From Glandiceps talaboti (lineage: Eukaryota; Hemichordata; Enteropneusta; Spengelidae), in assembly GCF_964340395.1 (NCBI RefSeq), contig NC_135553.1, positions 12,007,501 to 12,071,500 of the forward strand: a stretch of DNA of 64,000 nt, written 5' to 3'. The notes beneath the pieces were generated by a model that saw nothing but the letters and a program-made list of their open reading frames with translations, did no database searches and was not told where the DNA came from. Made by a program: the position numbers and the translations under genes. Positions 45,863 through 60,800 of this stretch are shown one piece after another. Position 1 is the stretch's first letter. Each line of letters opens with the position of its first letter.

Positions 45863-48800
45863 ATGGATCAACAACGCCATCTAAATATTTGGTTTCTGCT
45901 TGTCATCTTGATAGTTCAGATGTCACAAAACATATGCCAAGGTATGGGTTATTCAGTATCATGTTTCCTTTTTGTCTGTTTGTATTGTAACATGGATATC
46001 GATATAACTTGCAAATCAGGGCTTCTATCGTTGAATTCTAGGATTATGAGTTTAGGATTATGTAGTCCTGCTTGCATACGGAGTAATCCCGACCCGTCTG
46101 CACGCAGGACTAAGGATTATGTAGATTTAATGAATAATTTTGAAACTACTTTTGTTGACATGTGTTCCATGTATATACAGTTACTAGTAATTTCTTCAGA
46201 CATCACTGAAAGTGTGTGGGGTATAATTATTATGTTATGTTATGTTATGTTATGTTATGTTATGCTATTTTATGTTATGGTACACTTGCTAAATGATGTG
46301 ATGTGATGTTATGTCATCTTGCGCTATGCAATGCTATGTGATGTTATGTTATGTTATGCTATGTGCTGTGATGTGATGTTATGTTGTGTTATATGTTGGT
46401 ATAATTATTGGGTATAATTACCAGTAACACTGACATTGCAGACATACTGATTCAGTACAGATGACAAGTGGTAAACAATATTTTTTCACTAAAAAAAGTA
46501 TAGCAACTTCAAAATGTGTTGAGAAATATGGAAAAACATGGAAAAAACGTGCAAGGTGGATGCAGGAGAACAGGATTTTTTATCTAAATTATTGAGTAAA
46601 AGTTTAATACCTGAATTTTAGTCTAACTGGTATGATTCTCACCACAGCCAATACCTACTTTGAGATCCCAGCTGCATTGGCCAATCAAATGCTGAATTTG
46701 AAGAAAGGTTATCGCTACCAGTTTGTTAAAGAATGCATACAGGGAAAGTGTGATTTTCTTGACATTGTTGATATTGATAAACGATACTGGAAATCAGAGA
46801 CTTTAAAGGAAACAGGAAGAGTAAGTATGAGGTATCTCCATTCTTTGTGTGTGTGTGTGTGGGGGGGGGGGGCAAGAGGAGGAGGAGTTTATGCAGTAAA
46901 GTATACAAGGAAAATAAAGTGTAAACTACAAGTAAATCAATCACTCAATCAATAAAATCAATCAATCAATCACCCAATTAATTAATCAAATCAGTCTATC
47001 AAAACCATAATAAGGTGCCTGAATCCAGTATCCAGTAATGTTTAAAAGCACTATACAAGTAACCCATTATGATTGTTTATAAAATACCCTTGTAAAAAGA
47101 TGCATCTTAATGAATTAATTCTTTCATGAATTTATTGCAAGAGTTTATGTCAGAATAACAAAGTTCAACAACAGTTAGGCTGTTCCATATTAATGGGGCA
47201 GCACATGTGAAAATGCATGTTCACTGTATGAGGATGTAGAGCAAATGTGTACAAATTTGTGTACAAAATACGCAAATCAATAGTCCCCCTTTAAAGGGCA
47301 ACAGTTGTTGGTTTCAATGTGTGTGTCTAAGGATTCAACACTATGAAAACCCAGCCAGTAACTAGGGATGTTCAAATAAATCTTTGATTCAAAGCAAAAA
47401 TGTAAATGGTTCATGGAAGATTTTTTCCTCTAAGTGAACTCTGTCATCATATAAAAAAGGCGAAATTCAATATCGTGATTGGAACTTGTCAGAACGTAAT
47501 GATCAACAGACAAAAAACACTTCCCCTGGACATCATATTGGAAGAATCACTTGTCTTTAAATATCACCTATGTATGTATGTGTATATAGAAAGTGGTCAT
47601 TTTTGATAGATAACACATAAAATAAATCAGTAATTACAAAGTAAACAGACATCAAATGAATTTTAGGATCTTTATTTTTAAGTTTGATCTCTTGTTTTAA
47701 TTCTATTTCAGACTAAGTTTTGGCAGACTTACACTTGTGTTGTTAATCAAGATAGTTCAGAATGTCCTGGTAAGTGTATGTGATATTATAACAATTGTGT
47801 GTTTGGTTTTTTAAAACTAAATCTGCCCAAAGTGAGTGAAATGTTTGTTAAACTGGTCAAACCACTGGCAACATGGCACAATAAAGCTAAGATAAATATT
47901 GTGTGTCGGAGAAGGTGATGACATGAGTGAGCAACCACAATGTATCATCTGACCTTGAGCTATCAGAAGTGAGCTACCAACGTTGGCACAATATATATTT
48001 CTTGAACTCACGCAGTTATACACATCATATGCAGTGTACATAAATCTACCACTACAGTAGGAGAAGATGGGGTTTCAATTTTTGATTTGTATTGTTTGCT
48101 ATATATATATTCACAATGTTATATATTCACAATGTTATAGCCATGTTGCCCATGGTCAAACTTGTTAAATTGGTTGAAATGATAAATATGATAATTCCAT
48201 TGTTATTGAGTGAGTCAAGTTGATACAATGCAGTTATATCACAAAGTATTCTACATTGGTCATATGTGATGGGTAGGATAAGCTTGAATAGTCAAAACAG
48301 CAACAGTGGTGTATCAGTTACATAAACAATCTTTAAAATGGTAACAACTTGTCTTTAATACACAAGTAGAACAGTAATAACATCGTATATACCAAATAGC
48401 CACCATAACTACAACTGGAAAATTTAGTTTTGTTTGTTTTCATTTTAAATCTTTTCTTTTCATTTTTAGATTAACTGTCATTCTTATTTTTTATCATCAA
48501 TTTTGTTGTACTGGCTGGTTGTTCTTGATAGCATATAAGAATGTTTAACAGCTGAAAGCTCTCAACTTATCAAATGTTATTGAGTGTATTGGTTGAATTA
48601 GAATTTTGTGTATCGGTAAATTTCTAATTGTTAAAAATGGCTAAAAATTAATTAGCATTGTCTTTCTAACATAATGTATTTCAAATCAATTTGTCCATAT
48701 TTTCAGTTGATGGTGATTGGTCCCAATGGTCAAAGTGGAGTGTATGTAGTGTTACATGTGGTGATGGCACACAAGTACGTAAAAGAACATGTTCTAAACC

Positions 48801-51800
48801 AAGGCCAAGGAATGGTGGTAGTCAGTGTATAGGTGAGGATACCATGGTAACAAGTTGCAAGATGCAAAAATGTATGACTGCAGGTAAGTTTATTTGAAAA
48901 TATAGTAAATGATAACAAAAAACCTATTAATGTTATTGTAATTGAATTTACAAGAGAAAATTAGGTGGTATGATGAAACATTTTAGATACCAGAGCCTCA
49001 TTGCCAGGCAATAAGTGTATATTGGCTGTCATTCTACCTCATGGCCCCCTCATGTGAAACGTTTACAAAAAAAAAGACTGCAAGGTGGGTACCAAGAATA
49101 TGGCATATATTGACAAATTTTAAATGATTTATTTAAAATTTTGAATGTGTGCATGAGGTTGGAGCAAATGTTTCTAAATTCTGATATTATTTGACGAGTG
49201 CAGTATACTTCAAATTGATATTCTATTTTGTTTAACTTTAGTGGGTCTTTCTGAAGAGCACCAGGCAACATTGGACAAAAAAGCTGAAATACTTGATGAC
49301 TTTCACCAAGCTGACCCTTCCTTGGTACTAGACTGCTGGCTAAATCATTGTACATATGGAAAGGTCATTGAAACAATCACACCTAAGACTCTAGCAGTAA
49401 GTATTTGTAGAACTGTTACTGACTGTACAATCAATTCAAATATTCTATTTCCTGTGGCAAGAAAAGTTACTGATCCATTTTTTCAATTATCTTGTTCAAA
49501 CTATGAAATCTGTTCTAAGTGTGTACCCCTTGGTGGTGAATTTAAAGAAACACCTCACTGGGCAATTAAACAATTGCTTAAGTATCAAATAGATTTCATG
49601 GAAGTTCAATAGGGTTTGCAATTCTTTTGGTCTTGCTGTCTATCGATTAGGGGTAAATTTCAATGAGAGTTTGATTGTACCTTTGAGATGTAAACTTTGT
49701 CCAACATGTAAAGGAACACTTTAATATATGTACAGTGGTGGTGTTGGTGGGACTGCGTAAATAGAATTGTATAAGGTTTACTTTTGAGTTGCGCAAAACC
49801 CTTATGCTTCAAAAACAAAACAAAACAAAAAAAAGGTTCGCCATGAACATTACTGTGTATTATGTATTGCTTTGACAGAGCTGTAACTTTAAGATGAAAA
49901 CATCATTTATCATGCTATAGATGGTACATTTTGATCAAAATGATCAATACATTCATGATTGTAAGTTAATATTCAGATACAGTAAATATTTGAAAAATGT
50001 ACTTTTCTGTTTTATCTTTAATACAGAATGCATATTGGACTAGTTTGAGCTGTTTCAAATATTCGGCTGCTTGTCCATGTAAGTATACAGGGTTTACACT
50101 TGAAAGGTCATGAACATCCTTGATTTTTAGACCACTCCTGGAAACTTCTGCATCTCTCTGGGAACGTGCATCTTAAAAACCGACTACCATTTAACTTGTC
50201 ATAAAAGAAGTTTGTTTCTCAGGAAATGGAAATGTTTCATTTCAGACTACAGATATTTATGAATTCCATTTTCAAACTAATTTACCAGGATGTAAAGCAA
50301 AATGTAAGGGGTTTGTGTTTAGACACAGACAAGGAGCTTCCTTGTCTGTGGTTTAGATAGCAACCCACTGACTACTGATAGAGATTCAAATTCTACATGT
50401 AGTAGAGTGCACCACCAATGGTCAGAGTGTGGTTGAGACTTTCACATTAATAACTAGGTAAAATATTACTTTAAGTATTTACAGTGGGTGGTGGTAGGCA
50501 CCTGACTCTTCATATTGTAGTGCACTACTACTCAATGGTCAGCGTGTGGTCAAGACCATCACATTACCAGTATTAGCAGTGCAAAATATTACTTTTATTT
50601 TCACAGTGGATGGTTGCTGCACCAGACTTTTCATGTTGTAGAGTGCCAACAATAGTCAGAGTGTGGTCGAGACCATCATGTTAATAGCAATACAAAATAT
50701 CACTTTTGGTTTTACAGTGGATGGTGGCTGGTCTGAGTGGGGTCAGTGGAGTACATGTTCATCTGCATGTGGTGAAGGGCGTGCTTTCCGCAGGCGACAG
50801 TGTGATAATCCAGTACCAATGAATGGAGGCGCTGCCTGTGATGGTTCATTGGTTGATGAAGCTGTTTGCTTTGATGACAGATGTACTGACATAGGTAAAG
50901 CATAATATGTAATTATTCCCACTTACCTGATCATTATATTGTGTTTGATAGTTACTGTACAAAATGCCTATCACATAATGGTTGAATTGTAAGTTTCTAA
51001 GATGGAATATAGATACTGAATTTATAGTAACCGCACAGGAATTATTATTATTGAGGTTATCAAGTCAGTAAAATTAAACTTCTGCTGATGTTCAAATTGA
51101 TGCTTCAACACAAATATGTTTTACAAATATATGTAAAATGTGACTAAATATGAACTTCTTTACGAGGGAAGACGTTGATGAAGGCGATGAAAATGTGTGA
51201 AAATGTTGACAGACATAATTGTATTGTACAGCAAGTTTTTGTTGTTTTCAAACAATCTTTCATCTACGATATATTTGTATTTAGAATTGCTCTTTCAGAC
51301 TCAGTAAAACCAGAACAATATTTACTGCTGGAAATAGATAAAGAACAATAAATTCCAATACAACATTTTCTATGTATACAGTAACAATACATGTCACTGC
51401 ATGAATTAATTATCTGAACTTTGAGTGTTTTAATTCTTTACAGTTGGAACCCTGATGACTCCTTGGTCATTTTGGTCTGAGTGTACTACTGAATGCATCA
51501 TAGGAGTTAAAGAAGCCACTAGGAGGTGTACTAGTGTAGGTGGTTGTATACATAGTCCCAAGGATGTACCACAATTTGTCAAGAAAGCACCATGTGCACC
51601 ACAAACATGTGAAGGTATGGATGACCATAGAATCTCGACATAGGGATTATTACATTTCATGTTTTATACTCAGTATCTTGGCTGGTGTAAGATTAAGTTC
51701 AGAAGTTAAGAGAGGGATAAAAAGCACTTAACAAAAATAAGGGTTCAAGTGGACTGCTGAAACTGAAATAAAATTTCCACAATTTTATGCCTCAACTACC

Positions 51801-54800
51801 CTGTGGATAACTTAATACAGAATTTCAAAAATGGAAATTATAATTAATGTTTTATATTCAGTATCCCGGCTAGCTTAAAATCAAATTCCGAAAGTTAAGA
51901 AATGGACAAATAAGTTCAAGAAAAATAAGATTAGGACTTTTCAAATGTATAGATTTCATGGCTCAACTACCCTATAGATAACGTAATACAGAATTTCAAA
52001 GTGTGGTTTATGTTTTCAGTATCCTGGTTAGCTTGGAGTGCCTGGACTCCATGTAGTGGTGTTTGTAGCCAGGGACTCAGACAACGACAAAGATTGTGTG
52101 ATGACCCATTGCAAACTAATGAACTATGTATAGGACCAGCTGTGGAGCAAGAAGAGTGCAGTACTTATGGTGGTGAAAGCTGTCAAAAAGGTAAATTTAA
52201 CCAAAGTACAGAGGAAGATGTAGTTTCAGTTGTTACTTTTTGAAAATTTTCAAGTTCACACTTTTCTAAGATGTCAATGAAATTGACAATTTCTTATCGT
52301 ACACAAAGCTTGTGTGAATGAATCCTTCATGCAATTATTACTAAATTTCTAGGTTACTAGTGTACACTTATGCCTGGCTATGAGGGCACTGGTAGACGTT
52401 TATTGCCTCAAAGGCCTTTATACAAAAACTAGTTTCCAAGGCTTAAAGTTGAGGGGAGAAGTTGCTACATTACAGCACTTAGGGGTAATATGACATCTAC
52501 TAGTTCCAAGTAATAAATATTTTGTAAAGCCGTCACTGATGGCAGTATACAACTGAAGTATATTTCAGTAAGTAGAATAAGCTTAATTTCAGCTGTTTTC
52601 TGATACACATGGACAAATGAAGTGTGTTTTGTTTAAATAATGATAATGCTAAAGAGATTTATATAGTGTCTAGTATCCATCAAGTGATGCTCACCGGCGC
52701 TTTACTACAATACTGTCACAAATAAGCTCTCTGGAAAAGACAAGCACAATAGTGAAGCATATCGCCATTATTATGCAAGCTCCTACCCATCCTAAGTTCT
52801 GACCACTATGTTGTATTGGCTTATTTGGATGACGGGAAACTTCACTCAGGGAAAGAGTATTTTATAAATTGTGTACATTTTTGTTTAAGCATTCCTACAT
52901 ACTGGATATAGGTTAAAGTAGCACATGGGACCCCAATGTGTGTATGAATCAGACAACTCCTGTGTTTTGAGTAATTCTTCACATGAAACAAAACCAAAAA
53001 AAAATAAAATGCTGATGTTGAGTCACTGTTATTTTTTAAATGTTACTTTATTTCTCTTACTACATAGATTTCATGGACTTTGTTGAAGGTCTACAAACCA
53101 GTGAAGCACAACAAAACATAGATGGTGATACAAAGAAGGCAACGCTTTCTGGCAAAGGTAAACCGCTTCAAAAGAAAACAGTGAAGGAACGGAAGCCAAA
53201 AAGTGCAAATGTTATGGATGAGTCAAGTGTAGTAGAGACAGATGAACCAAAGATTAGGTCAATACGGGCAGCTGCTAAAGAATCACCGGTGAAAAGTAAA
53301 AAACCAGTAAATACAAATAATGCTAAGAAAGGGGCTCAAACATCAAAAGTTAAGAAGAAAAAGAATGCAGGAAAACCAAACGTCCAGAAGAAAACGAACT
53401 CAAAAAAAGTTGCACAAGAGTCGAACACTCAAAAGAAAACAGAAGCTAAGACATCTGCAGAAAGATCAAATCTTAAGAATAAAAAAGGTACAGGGAAAGC
53501 TGTACAACCATCAAAGATCCAGGGGGCAAAGAACATAGGTAAAGCACCCAAAGGTGCAGAAAGTACTGATATTCAGAAGAAAAATACTGCAGAAAATGTT
53601 GCACAAAAGCCAAATATTGAAGAGAAAGAGGACACAGAGGCAACTAGAGAAAGGTCAGACATTGAGAAGAAACAGGCAACCCAAGAGTTGAAAGAAGTGC
53701 CAGATACTCTGCCTGCTGAAATTACTGAACAGGAGGTACTTGCAGGTGATAAAGCTGAACAAGATGAACATCTAAATTATAATTATGATGGGCAGCAACA
53801 ACACCTTTATGAATATGATAATTATGGACCACAGGCACGTCAGAATTATGACTACAATCAGCTGCAAATGGATTATAACGATAACAGTCACCATAGAAAC
53901 CAATTAGTAGATATTTATATGCCTTGGAGTGAATGGTCTGCCTGTAGTACCAGTTGTGGTGGTGCTGGGGTACAGGTCAAATACAGGTCTTGCATCGACC
54001 CTGACGTGCAGTGCTATGGAGAACTCTTGAACTTCCAGTTTTGTAATTCTGTGCCATGTCCAGGTACGTGTAAAATTACCAGTAGCTGTAACTGGAGGAT
54101 ATTTTGTTATTATTTGACATTTTTGTGTTGTTGTTGTAGTATATGAGATCAGCCTATGTTAGCATCCTGTAGAATAGCTTCTTGACAAGCAAATAATCCA
54201 AACTGTCTATGTGTACTATTTACACATAGACATCAATCCAGTGTATTTAGTACTACCTGTAATTAATTAGTACATTGGTAAATCATCTATTTTGAAAGAA
54301 TCAACCCTTTCCAGTTAAATATTTGGTGTTCTTGAAGACGCAAACATGAACAAAATGTATTATGATAGAATCCCACGATGCGTGAGTTCAAGTGTTGGTT
54401 GCCCAGGATATTGCATGTAGAGTGCTTGCAGTGTTCTCGGTGGCTGTGCTTCAAGAGTGTAGTGGCTGTAAGTGCAGCAGAAAACACCTCCAACAAGAGT
54501 GCACATATACCCCTTAGTTTCCACACTGACACATGCATGGTATGGGATGCTGTTATTGTACAGAAATAATACTGTGTGTTAACATGATTTTGTATACATT
54601 GAATGACTGTGTGGTCATTTGTATATCATTTGCATACATGTATACTATAAAAAAATGTTTTTGGTATTGCACTGCAGTGCACCTATTGATAGTATGCATG
54701 CTTACTAATGCATGTGATCTCTAAAATTTAAAATGTTTATAAAAGTAATAACTAAACTAATTAAATTTTAATCATGTTTTTTTTTGACAACAGTGAATGG

Positions 54801-57800
54801 AGCATGGACTGAGTGGTATGAATGGTCACCCTGCTCTGTAACTTGTGATGAAGGGGTCAGAGAAAGGTATAGAGTGTGTGCTGATCCCATTACCCAGAAT
54901 GGTGGCAAAGATTGTAAAGGAACAGATGTAACACGCAAACCATGTGAAGAACTACGATGTCCAGGTACATAGATTTGAGATGCAAACTACCAAGGTTTCA
55001 CTTCTTGTCCAAAAACTGCCTCCAAATAGCACTCCAAGTGGCCAGTAGAATCTTTGTCTTTTTGATAACTGGAACATGTTTGAAAAAATAAATAAATCTT
55101 TTATCAAGATGAACTAAAAAAAACATGAGCTCTAACTGATGTACTTATAAGAAATATTTTATCCTAACATTGAAAGTGTTTATTTGAACTATACTGTAGA
55201 GTCAACAGCAGAATGGGTCGCATGGACTCCATGGAGTAGTTGCTCTGCTCAGTGTGATGGTGGTGTTATGACAAGGGAACGGAGTTGTCTTCCCAACTTT
55301 GTTCAAGACAAGATTGAGGATTGTGTTGGAGAATATATACAGACCAGTGCATGTAATGTCCATCACTGCTCAGGTAAATACAATATATAGCCTGGCGTCG
55401 GCCATATTTCAGATTGTGATAAACAGATAAGAGTTTGTTGTGCTGAGTGTGTGTGCATGTGTGTGTGCGTGTGACATACAGCACTTGCCTTTGAATATTG
55501 TGTACACCCCCAGAGGGTGGTTATTGCTTAATTTTGCATTCATTTATAATTTACCCAATGGGCATTATCTATATCTTTCTTTGTGTTAAGTTTCAGTACA
55601 CGAATTATCTAGTATCAGTGCTTTTAAAAGGTACCAGGATGCATGATTTATAGTTGACAATACCATTATTAAATACAAGTATCCAATAACAGTCCTTTAA
55701 CAAACATTTCAGTGAATGGTGGCTGGGCAAACTGGGGTAGTTGGAGTGAGTGTACAGAGTCCTGTAGTACAGGGGCAATGTATAGAGACAGAACCTGTAC
55801 AGACCCAGCACCTACTGCTAATGGTACACTCTGTACTGGTCTGGGCACTGAAATCAAACAATGCTTCTATCAACCATGTCCAGGTAAGGAAACAAATTAT
55901 TGGTTTGGATAATTATAAGTCTTACAACAGAGAACTTTCCAGATGTCATTATGTTTTAATGATGTCTAAGTATTTGTATGCTGTCGGTATTTTCAATAGA
56001 ATGCAAAATTTGAAAAAAATTATTGAATATCTGTATGCAAATAAGAGTGTGATTGTTCCACGACGTATACAATGATGTGAACAAATATTAAAATTTTAAA
56101 AGTTTTATGAATTTTGTTGTTTCAGGTTTTTCAGATAACCAGTATATAATAATAAAAATACTCTATGATGCACAAGTATTAGTGTGACATACTCGGGGTA
56201 TTTGTGTTCATGCTTGTGTTTTCCTCAGACCACTAGTGTTTTCTAATTCTGCTGCATTTTCAATCATTTTGCTCTCTAAGTACGGCCACAGAGAACACTG
56301 TAAACATGTGCAAATATCTAAACATCATGGGCTTTGTTGTTTGTTATATACTTACAAAGTCACTGGAAATTTTGGCTCATTCCAAAGACACGTTTTTTTT
56401 TTTTCATTTTCAGAAATTTCTTCCATGAGTAGGGTTTTCCATGGTACATCTTATTTGTACTATCCTCCCACTGCTACTCCAACCAAGATACTGTTGATGT
56501 ATGTAAGATTCAAAGCAGTTGCTGTGGATGGACTGATACTAGCCAGGATTCCACATGATATAGAACTGCCCTTAGTAGCCATTGGACTAGTCAATGGCTT
56601 TGTATTTGTGTATGTTAAGACAGGCAATGAAAATGTAGAACTTCTTGGAGAGGAAATAATGGTGAGGAAGCTAATGTCATGATATGCAAACCCACAATGT
56701 TGGTTTCATTTGGTACTTATACTACTTGCACTTACAGGAGTGTGAGGTTTGAAATTGTTTCAGATTAAAGTGTAGAAGGAACTGGTCTATTGACACTATA
56801 TTTTGATTTAAAAACAAATTAAAATACTCCTATATGTGAATCGATAAGTGAGAACTGATTTCAATCTTCAATGTAAATGTAAAATTTAGAGTAAGCAATC
56901 ACTGACAATGAAAGTTATAAAAACAAAAGCCATGTATAAACTTAGCCACTGAAGGTGCTAAACATTCTGCATACATAATTTTGCCACAAAATAAGTAAAA
57001 TATAAATGAGAATATTCACAGTGAAAGTTATAACAACAAAAAAGCCAATTATAAGTTGTTGCATCATTGCAGTAAGGTCGTATCTGCTGTGCTGTTGTAT
57101 AGGCAGATACAACCTTACTGCACTGACACAACAAAGTATTGCCACTGAGGGTATGTACATGATTTACTGATTTAATACATAGCAAACACACAGTTGCCAA
57201 CAACCATGCTGTGTATTTGCCATTTCAAAAGAATTATAATCAGCAGAATTTGATTTTCAATATAACTGGATATATATCTGAAAAATTAAAAAATCATTCC
57301 TGTATGTTTTTATTCGTCATCCATCCAGTTGTCTGAGTGGAATTCTCTGGAAGTGAGTATTATAGATGGTAAGATAAGCATCCGACTTAATGATGGAAAC
57401 CCAACCAGTAAAAAAATCACCATAACGAAATCAAAAGATCTGAACTTTGACCTTGACATGTACGTGGGTGGCGTTCCAGAAGACTATTATGTCAAGACTT
57501 TAAAACTAACAGGAGGTAAGAATTTTGTCAGTTTAGGAATATTTCTCCCTCATTATCATAAAAATTCGTAAAATCTAGTTTTGCTTTCTCAGTTTTTATA
57601 GACAAGTTGGTTATCATACAAGAATTAACATGTGGGGCATGTTTTAGTAAACCCTGACAAATGATGACAAAATCTCAGCGAAAATTTAAGATTTATTTTC
57701 CAAACATTATTGCTTAGAATGTTCAGTCATAACAAAATTGTTTACATCTCTCTATAGCTATATTATTGAAAGTATAGAGCTATTGATTGCAAATCTGTTC

Positions 57801-60800
57801 CCTTTTGTTGTCAGGGTTTTATGGTTCCATATGTGATGTACGGATTAACTACAAAGATTACAGTTTGATGGATGCAAGTGGATGGACAGGACCTGGCATT
57901 GTCATGGTTACAAAGGATGTAGAAGAAGAGCCAACTGGTAGGATTCTTATTTACTATACCATTGTTTTTTTCTAAGTTTGGGTAACCCCGGTGCTCTGAA
58001 ACATTTCAATAACCTGTTGCAGTAATATTTACAGCATGATATCCAACACACATTGACAGGCACTGTGATGTAATTGAGAATTAGCTAGTTTGTTCAAATA
58101 GTTACTATTTAATCAGAGTTCAGAACACCACCTTTCTTCCCAATGTACGTCACATAGGGAAGCATTTACATTGTAGAAATTTAGTCTACTAAGCGCCAAT
58201 TAAATTTAGAACTGTAGCTTTTGGAATAATTTCAAATTTTGGAACAGATTTTTGTGATAAGAAGGTCTTGAGTGTTGGCTTCTCTGGCAAACAGCATTGT
58301 CAAGGCAGATAGCCAACTCTCTAGACTCTGAGCAATATTTTCCTGAAAAAAAAAGGAATGCTATCTAATTGTCCTTTTCTTAAGCAGAAGTGGAAGCTTT
58401 ACTACCCTACTTCAATGGTGATGAATATACAATGATTCCAATATCTTCTGACACTAAACATAATGCAGTATTTGAACTGACTTTAGTATTCCGTCCTGAT
58501 AACGGTGATGGCGTCATACTGTACAATAATGGTATGCAGTCAGGATCCTTCATTGCCATCAATCTTAAGAAGGGAACTCTTCAGTTCTTCATCAGGATAG
58601 CTGAAGAGGTGACATCTGTTAATGCTGGAGAAATAAAGGTTTGTTTACATTCTGTCATTTATAGTGGTGCAGTCTGTAACCATGGTCTGTTGTTGACTCC
58701 TGGTAGTTTATAATACATAATAATAATGCTAGAATTGGGCTTTCCCACTATGTGCTTAAAGTGCTCTGGTACAAACTTATTACAGCACAACAGCCCTTTA
58801 TACTTCCTCAACTCCCTTCAGAGCATAAATGTCAAATCCATTTCAGTCTCTGTAAGTGCATAGGATTAAAGCCTTCACATTGCAACCTTTATCCTACCAA
58901 GTCCCTAGTTATACAGTTGGGTTGATTGGAGCACAACAATTCATGATTCAAAAGGCCCAAGGACTTAAACCATTCAGAAACAAATGGCTGGAACAAGGCT
59001 CAAACGTACCTGCAACTTGCAGAGTCCAAGCTGGTCACTAACCATGCGACAAATCTTGACAAAACAGTTCACAGATTCTGACAATCGCATTTTTACATCT
59101 CTCTAGCTCCATGAGTGGCATATCATCACATTGCTACTAGAAGGTCAAAATGGTGAATTAAGAATCAACCATGGCCCAGCTACACAATTGGGTCTGCTGG
59201 GAAGTCACTATGTGCCAACTAAAGACATGTACATTGGTGGTGTTAGCAAACCAGATAAACTTATGACTGAATTGTTAACCCATGATGACAATGGACTCAC
59301 TGGATACATATATCAAGTTATAGTCAATGGTGAAGAGTTTCAGATGAGGGACTCAACACTCCGATGTGTTAGTTCTCATTTTTTAAACTCTGCATCAACA
59401 ACTTTGGCAGGTATTGTAAAATCTACATATCCATCAAATCTGAATAAAAACATGTAACTAAATTTATTAAAGTTCCACTAGCTTTAACATTTCATTATTT
59501 TTTTGTTATTTTTTTTACATTTTTTGAAAAATATACTAAATGTTATTTTTGATACTTTATACATTAAACCTTTCAGGAAACAATTGAGTACACTTATGCA
59601 GTTTTCTGTTGAAAAATACACAGTTCAATTGTTCTAATTTAATTAGCTGAATTACTTCATGTACACTGGCTTGATATCCATGTGTAAACAAAAAATGAAT
59701 AACCAGTTTGGATCATTTAATTCCTTCTCAGCAAGCTGCTGATAGTGTTTACTATCAGTAGATGTTATTTTGGTGTGTGTTTTTTTTACACCATAAAATA
59801 AAAATTAGACAAATAATACGGTATTACTATTAGGCCTAACAAAAAAAATTGTGTGGTTCCGATTACACTCAATTTTAGAAAATGGGGTAGGTAGATTTTT
59901 GATTTTGTTTTATTATATTTTTTTTTTCATGTGTGAGTGTCTAATTTAGGTAGTTATGTTTTCTGCTGTTTTCCATATGGTCTCTGTGTTATTGGTTTCT
60001 TCTCATCAGATGTACAGCCATTACAGACTGGAAGAACAGTTTTATATTGTCTTTTTAAGTTGATGTCAGTTTCTGCATCCACTATTTCTTGCAAGACTTC
60101 ACAATTTTACTCTATATACATAAACAAAAGTTGAGAGTCACCGTGAAAAACTAGGTGGGGTTGGGTAACTGGAACCAAACTTTTTTTTTCTAGGCCTTGT
60201 TTGTAGTTGCAAGGAATGAAGATTTCCTTACTGAAAATCGCTGTTACCCTTCTTTTTTTGACAGCTCACTATGAAGAAAAGTATGAAGTAAAACACAGTA
60301 GCATTCAACTAAAATGTGATTATGGTTTGTTTGTAAAGGAACAAAATGCCAATATATCAATACGATGGCTGAAAGAAAGTCATATACTGGAAATCTCAGA
60401 TCATATCAAAGTCATACAACATGTAAGTTGTCAGATATGATCTAGTCTAGAGCTATCCGTTGTGTTTCAAATCTGAAGATCTTGCTACTCATGTCTAGTC
60501 AAATGGATGTATGGAAAACCTCATTCTGTGCTAAATTTTAAATTACCACCACCACCACCACCAATAGCTGTATTTACTCCAATTGGAGTGTTACATGTTA
60601 TCAAACCAGTGACATTATCACATCCACATGTGACTTGAAGGTGGTGTTATAATATCAGGATGCTTTTCTTGAATGAATTACCCATTTACAAGCACCTATT
60701 AATGTGTGTGGTGGATTACAACTGACATACACTGTTCACACTTGATATAATATACTAAACAATTTTGCATCTTATTCTGATTGTTAGGAACCATTGGAAC

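Noticed and set aside
47406-47606. 66-codon open frame in receptor intron 2
   Set aside because: Does not fit the receptor frame, has no flanking splice sites and no recognisable domain.
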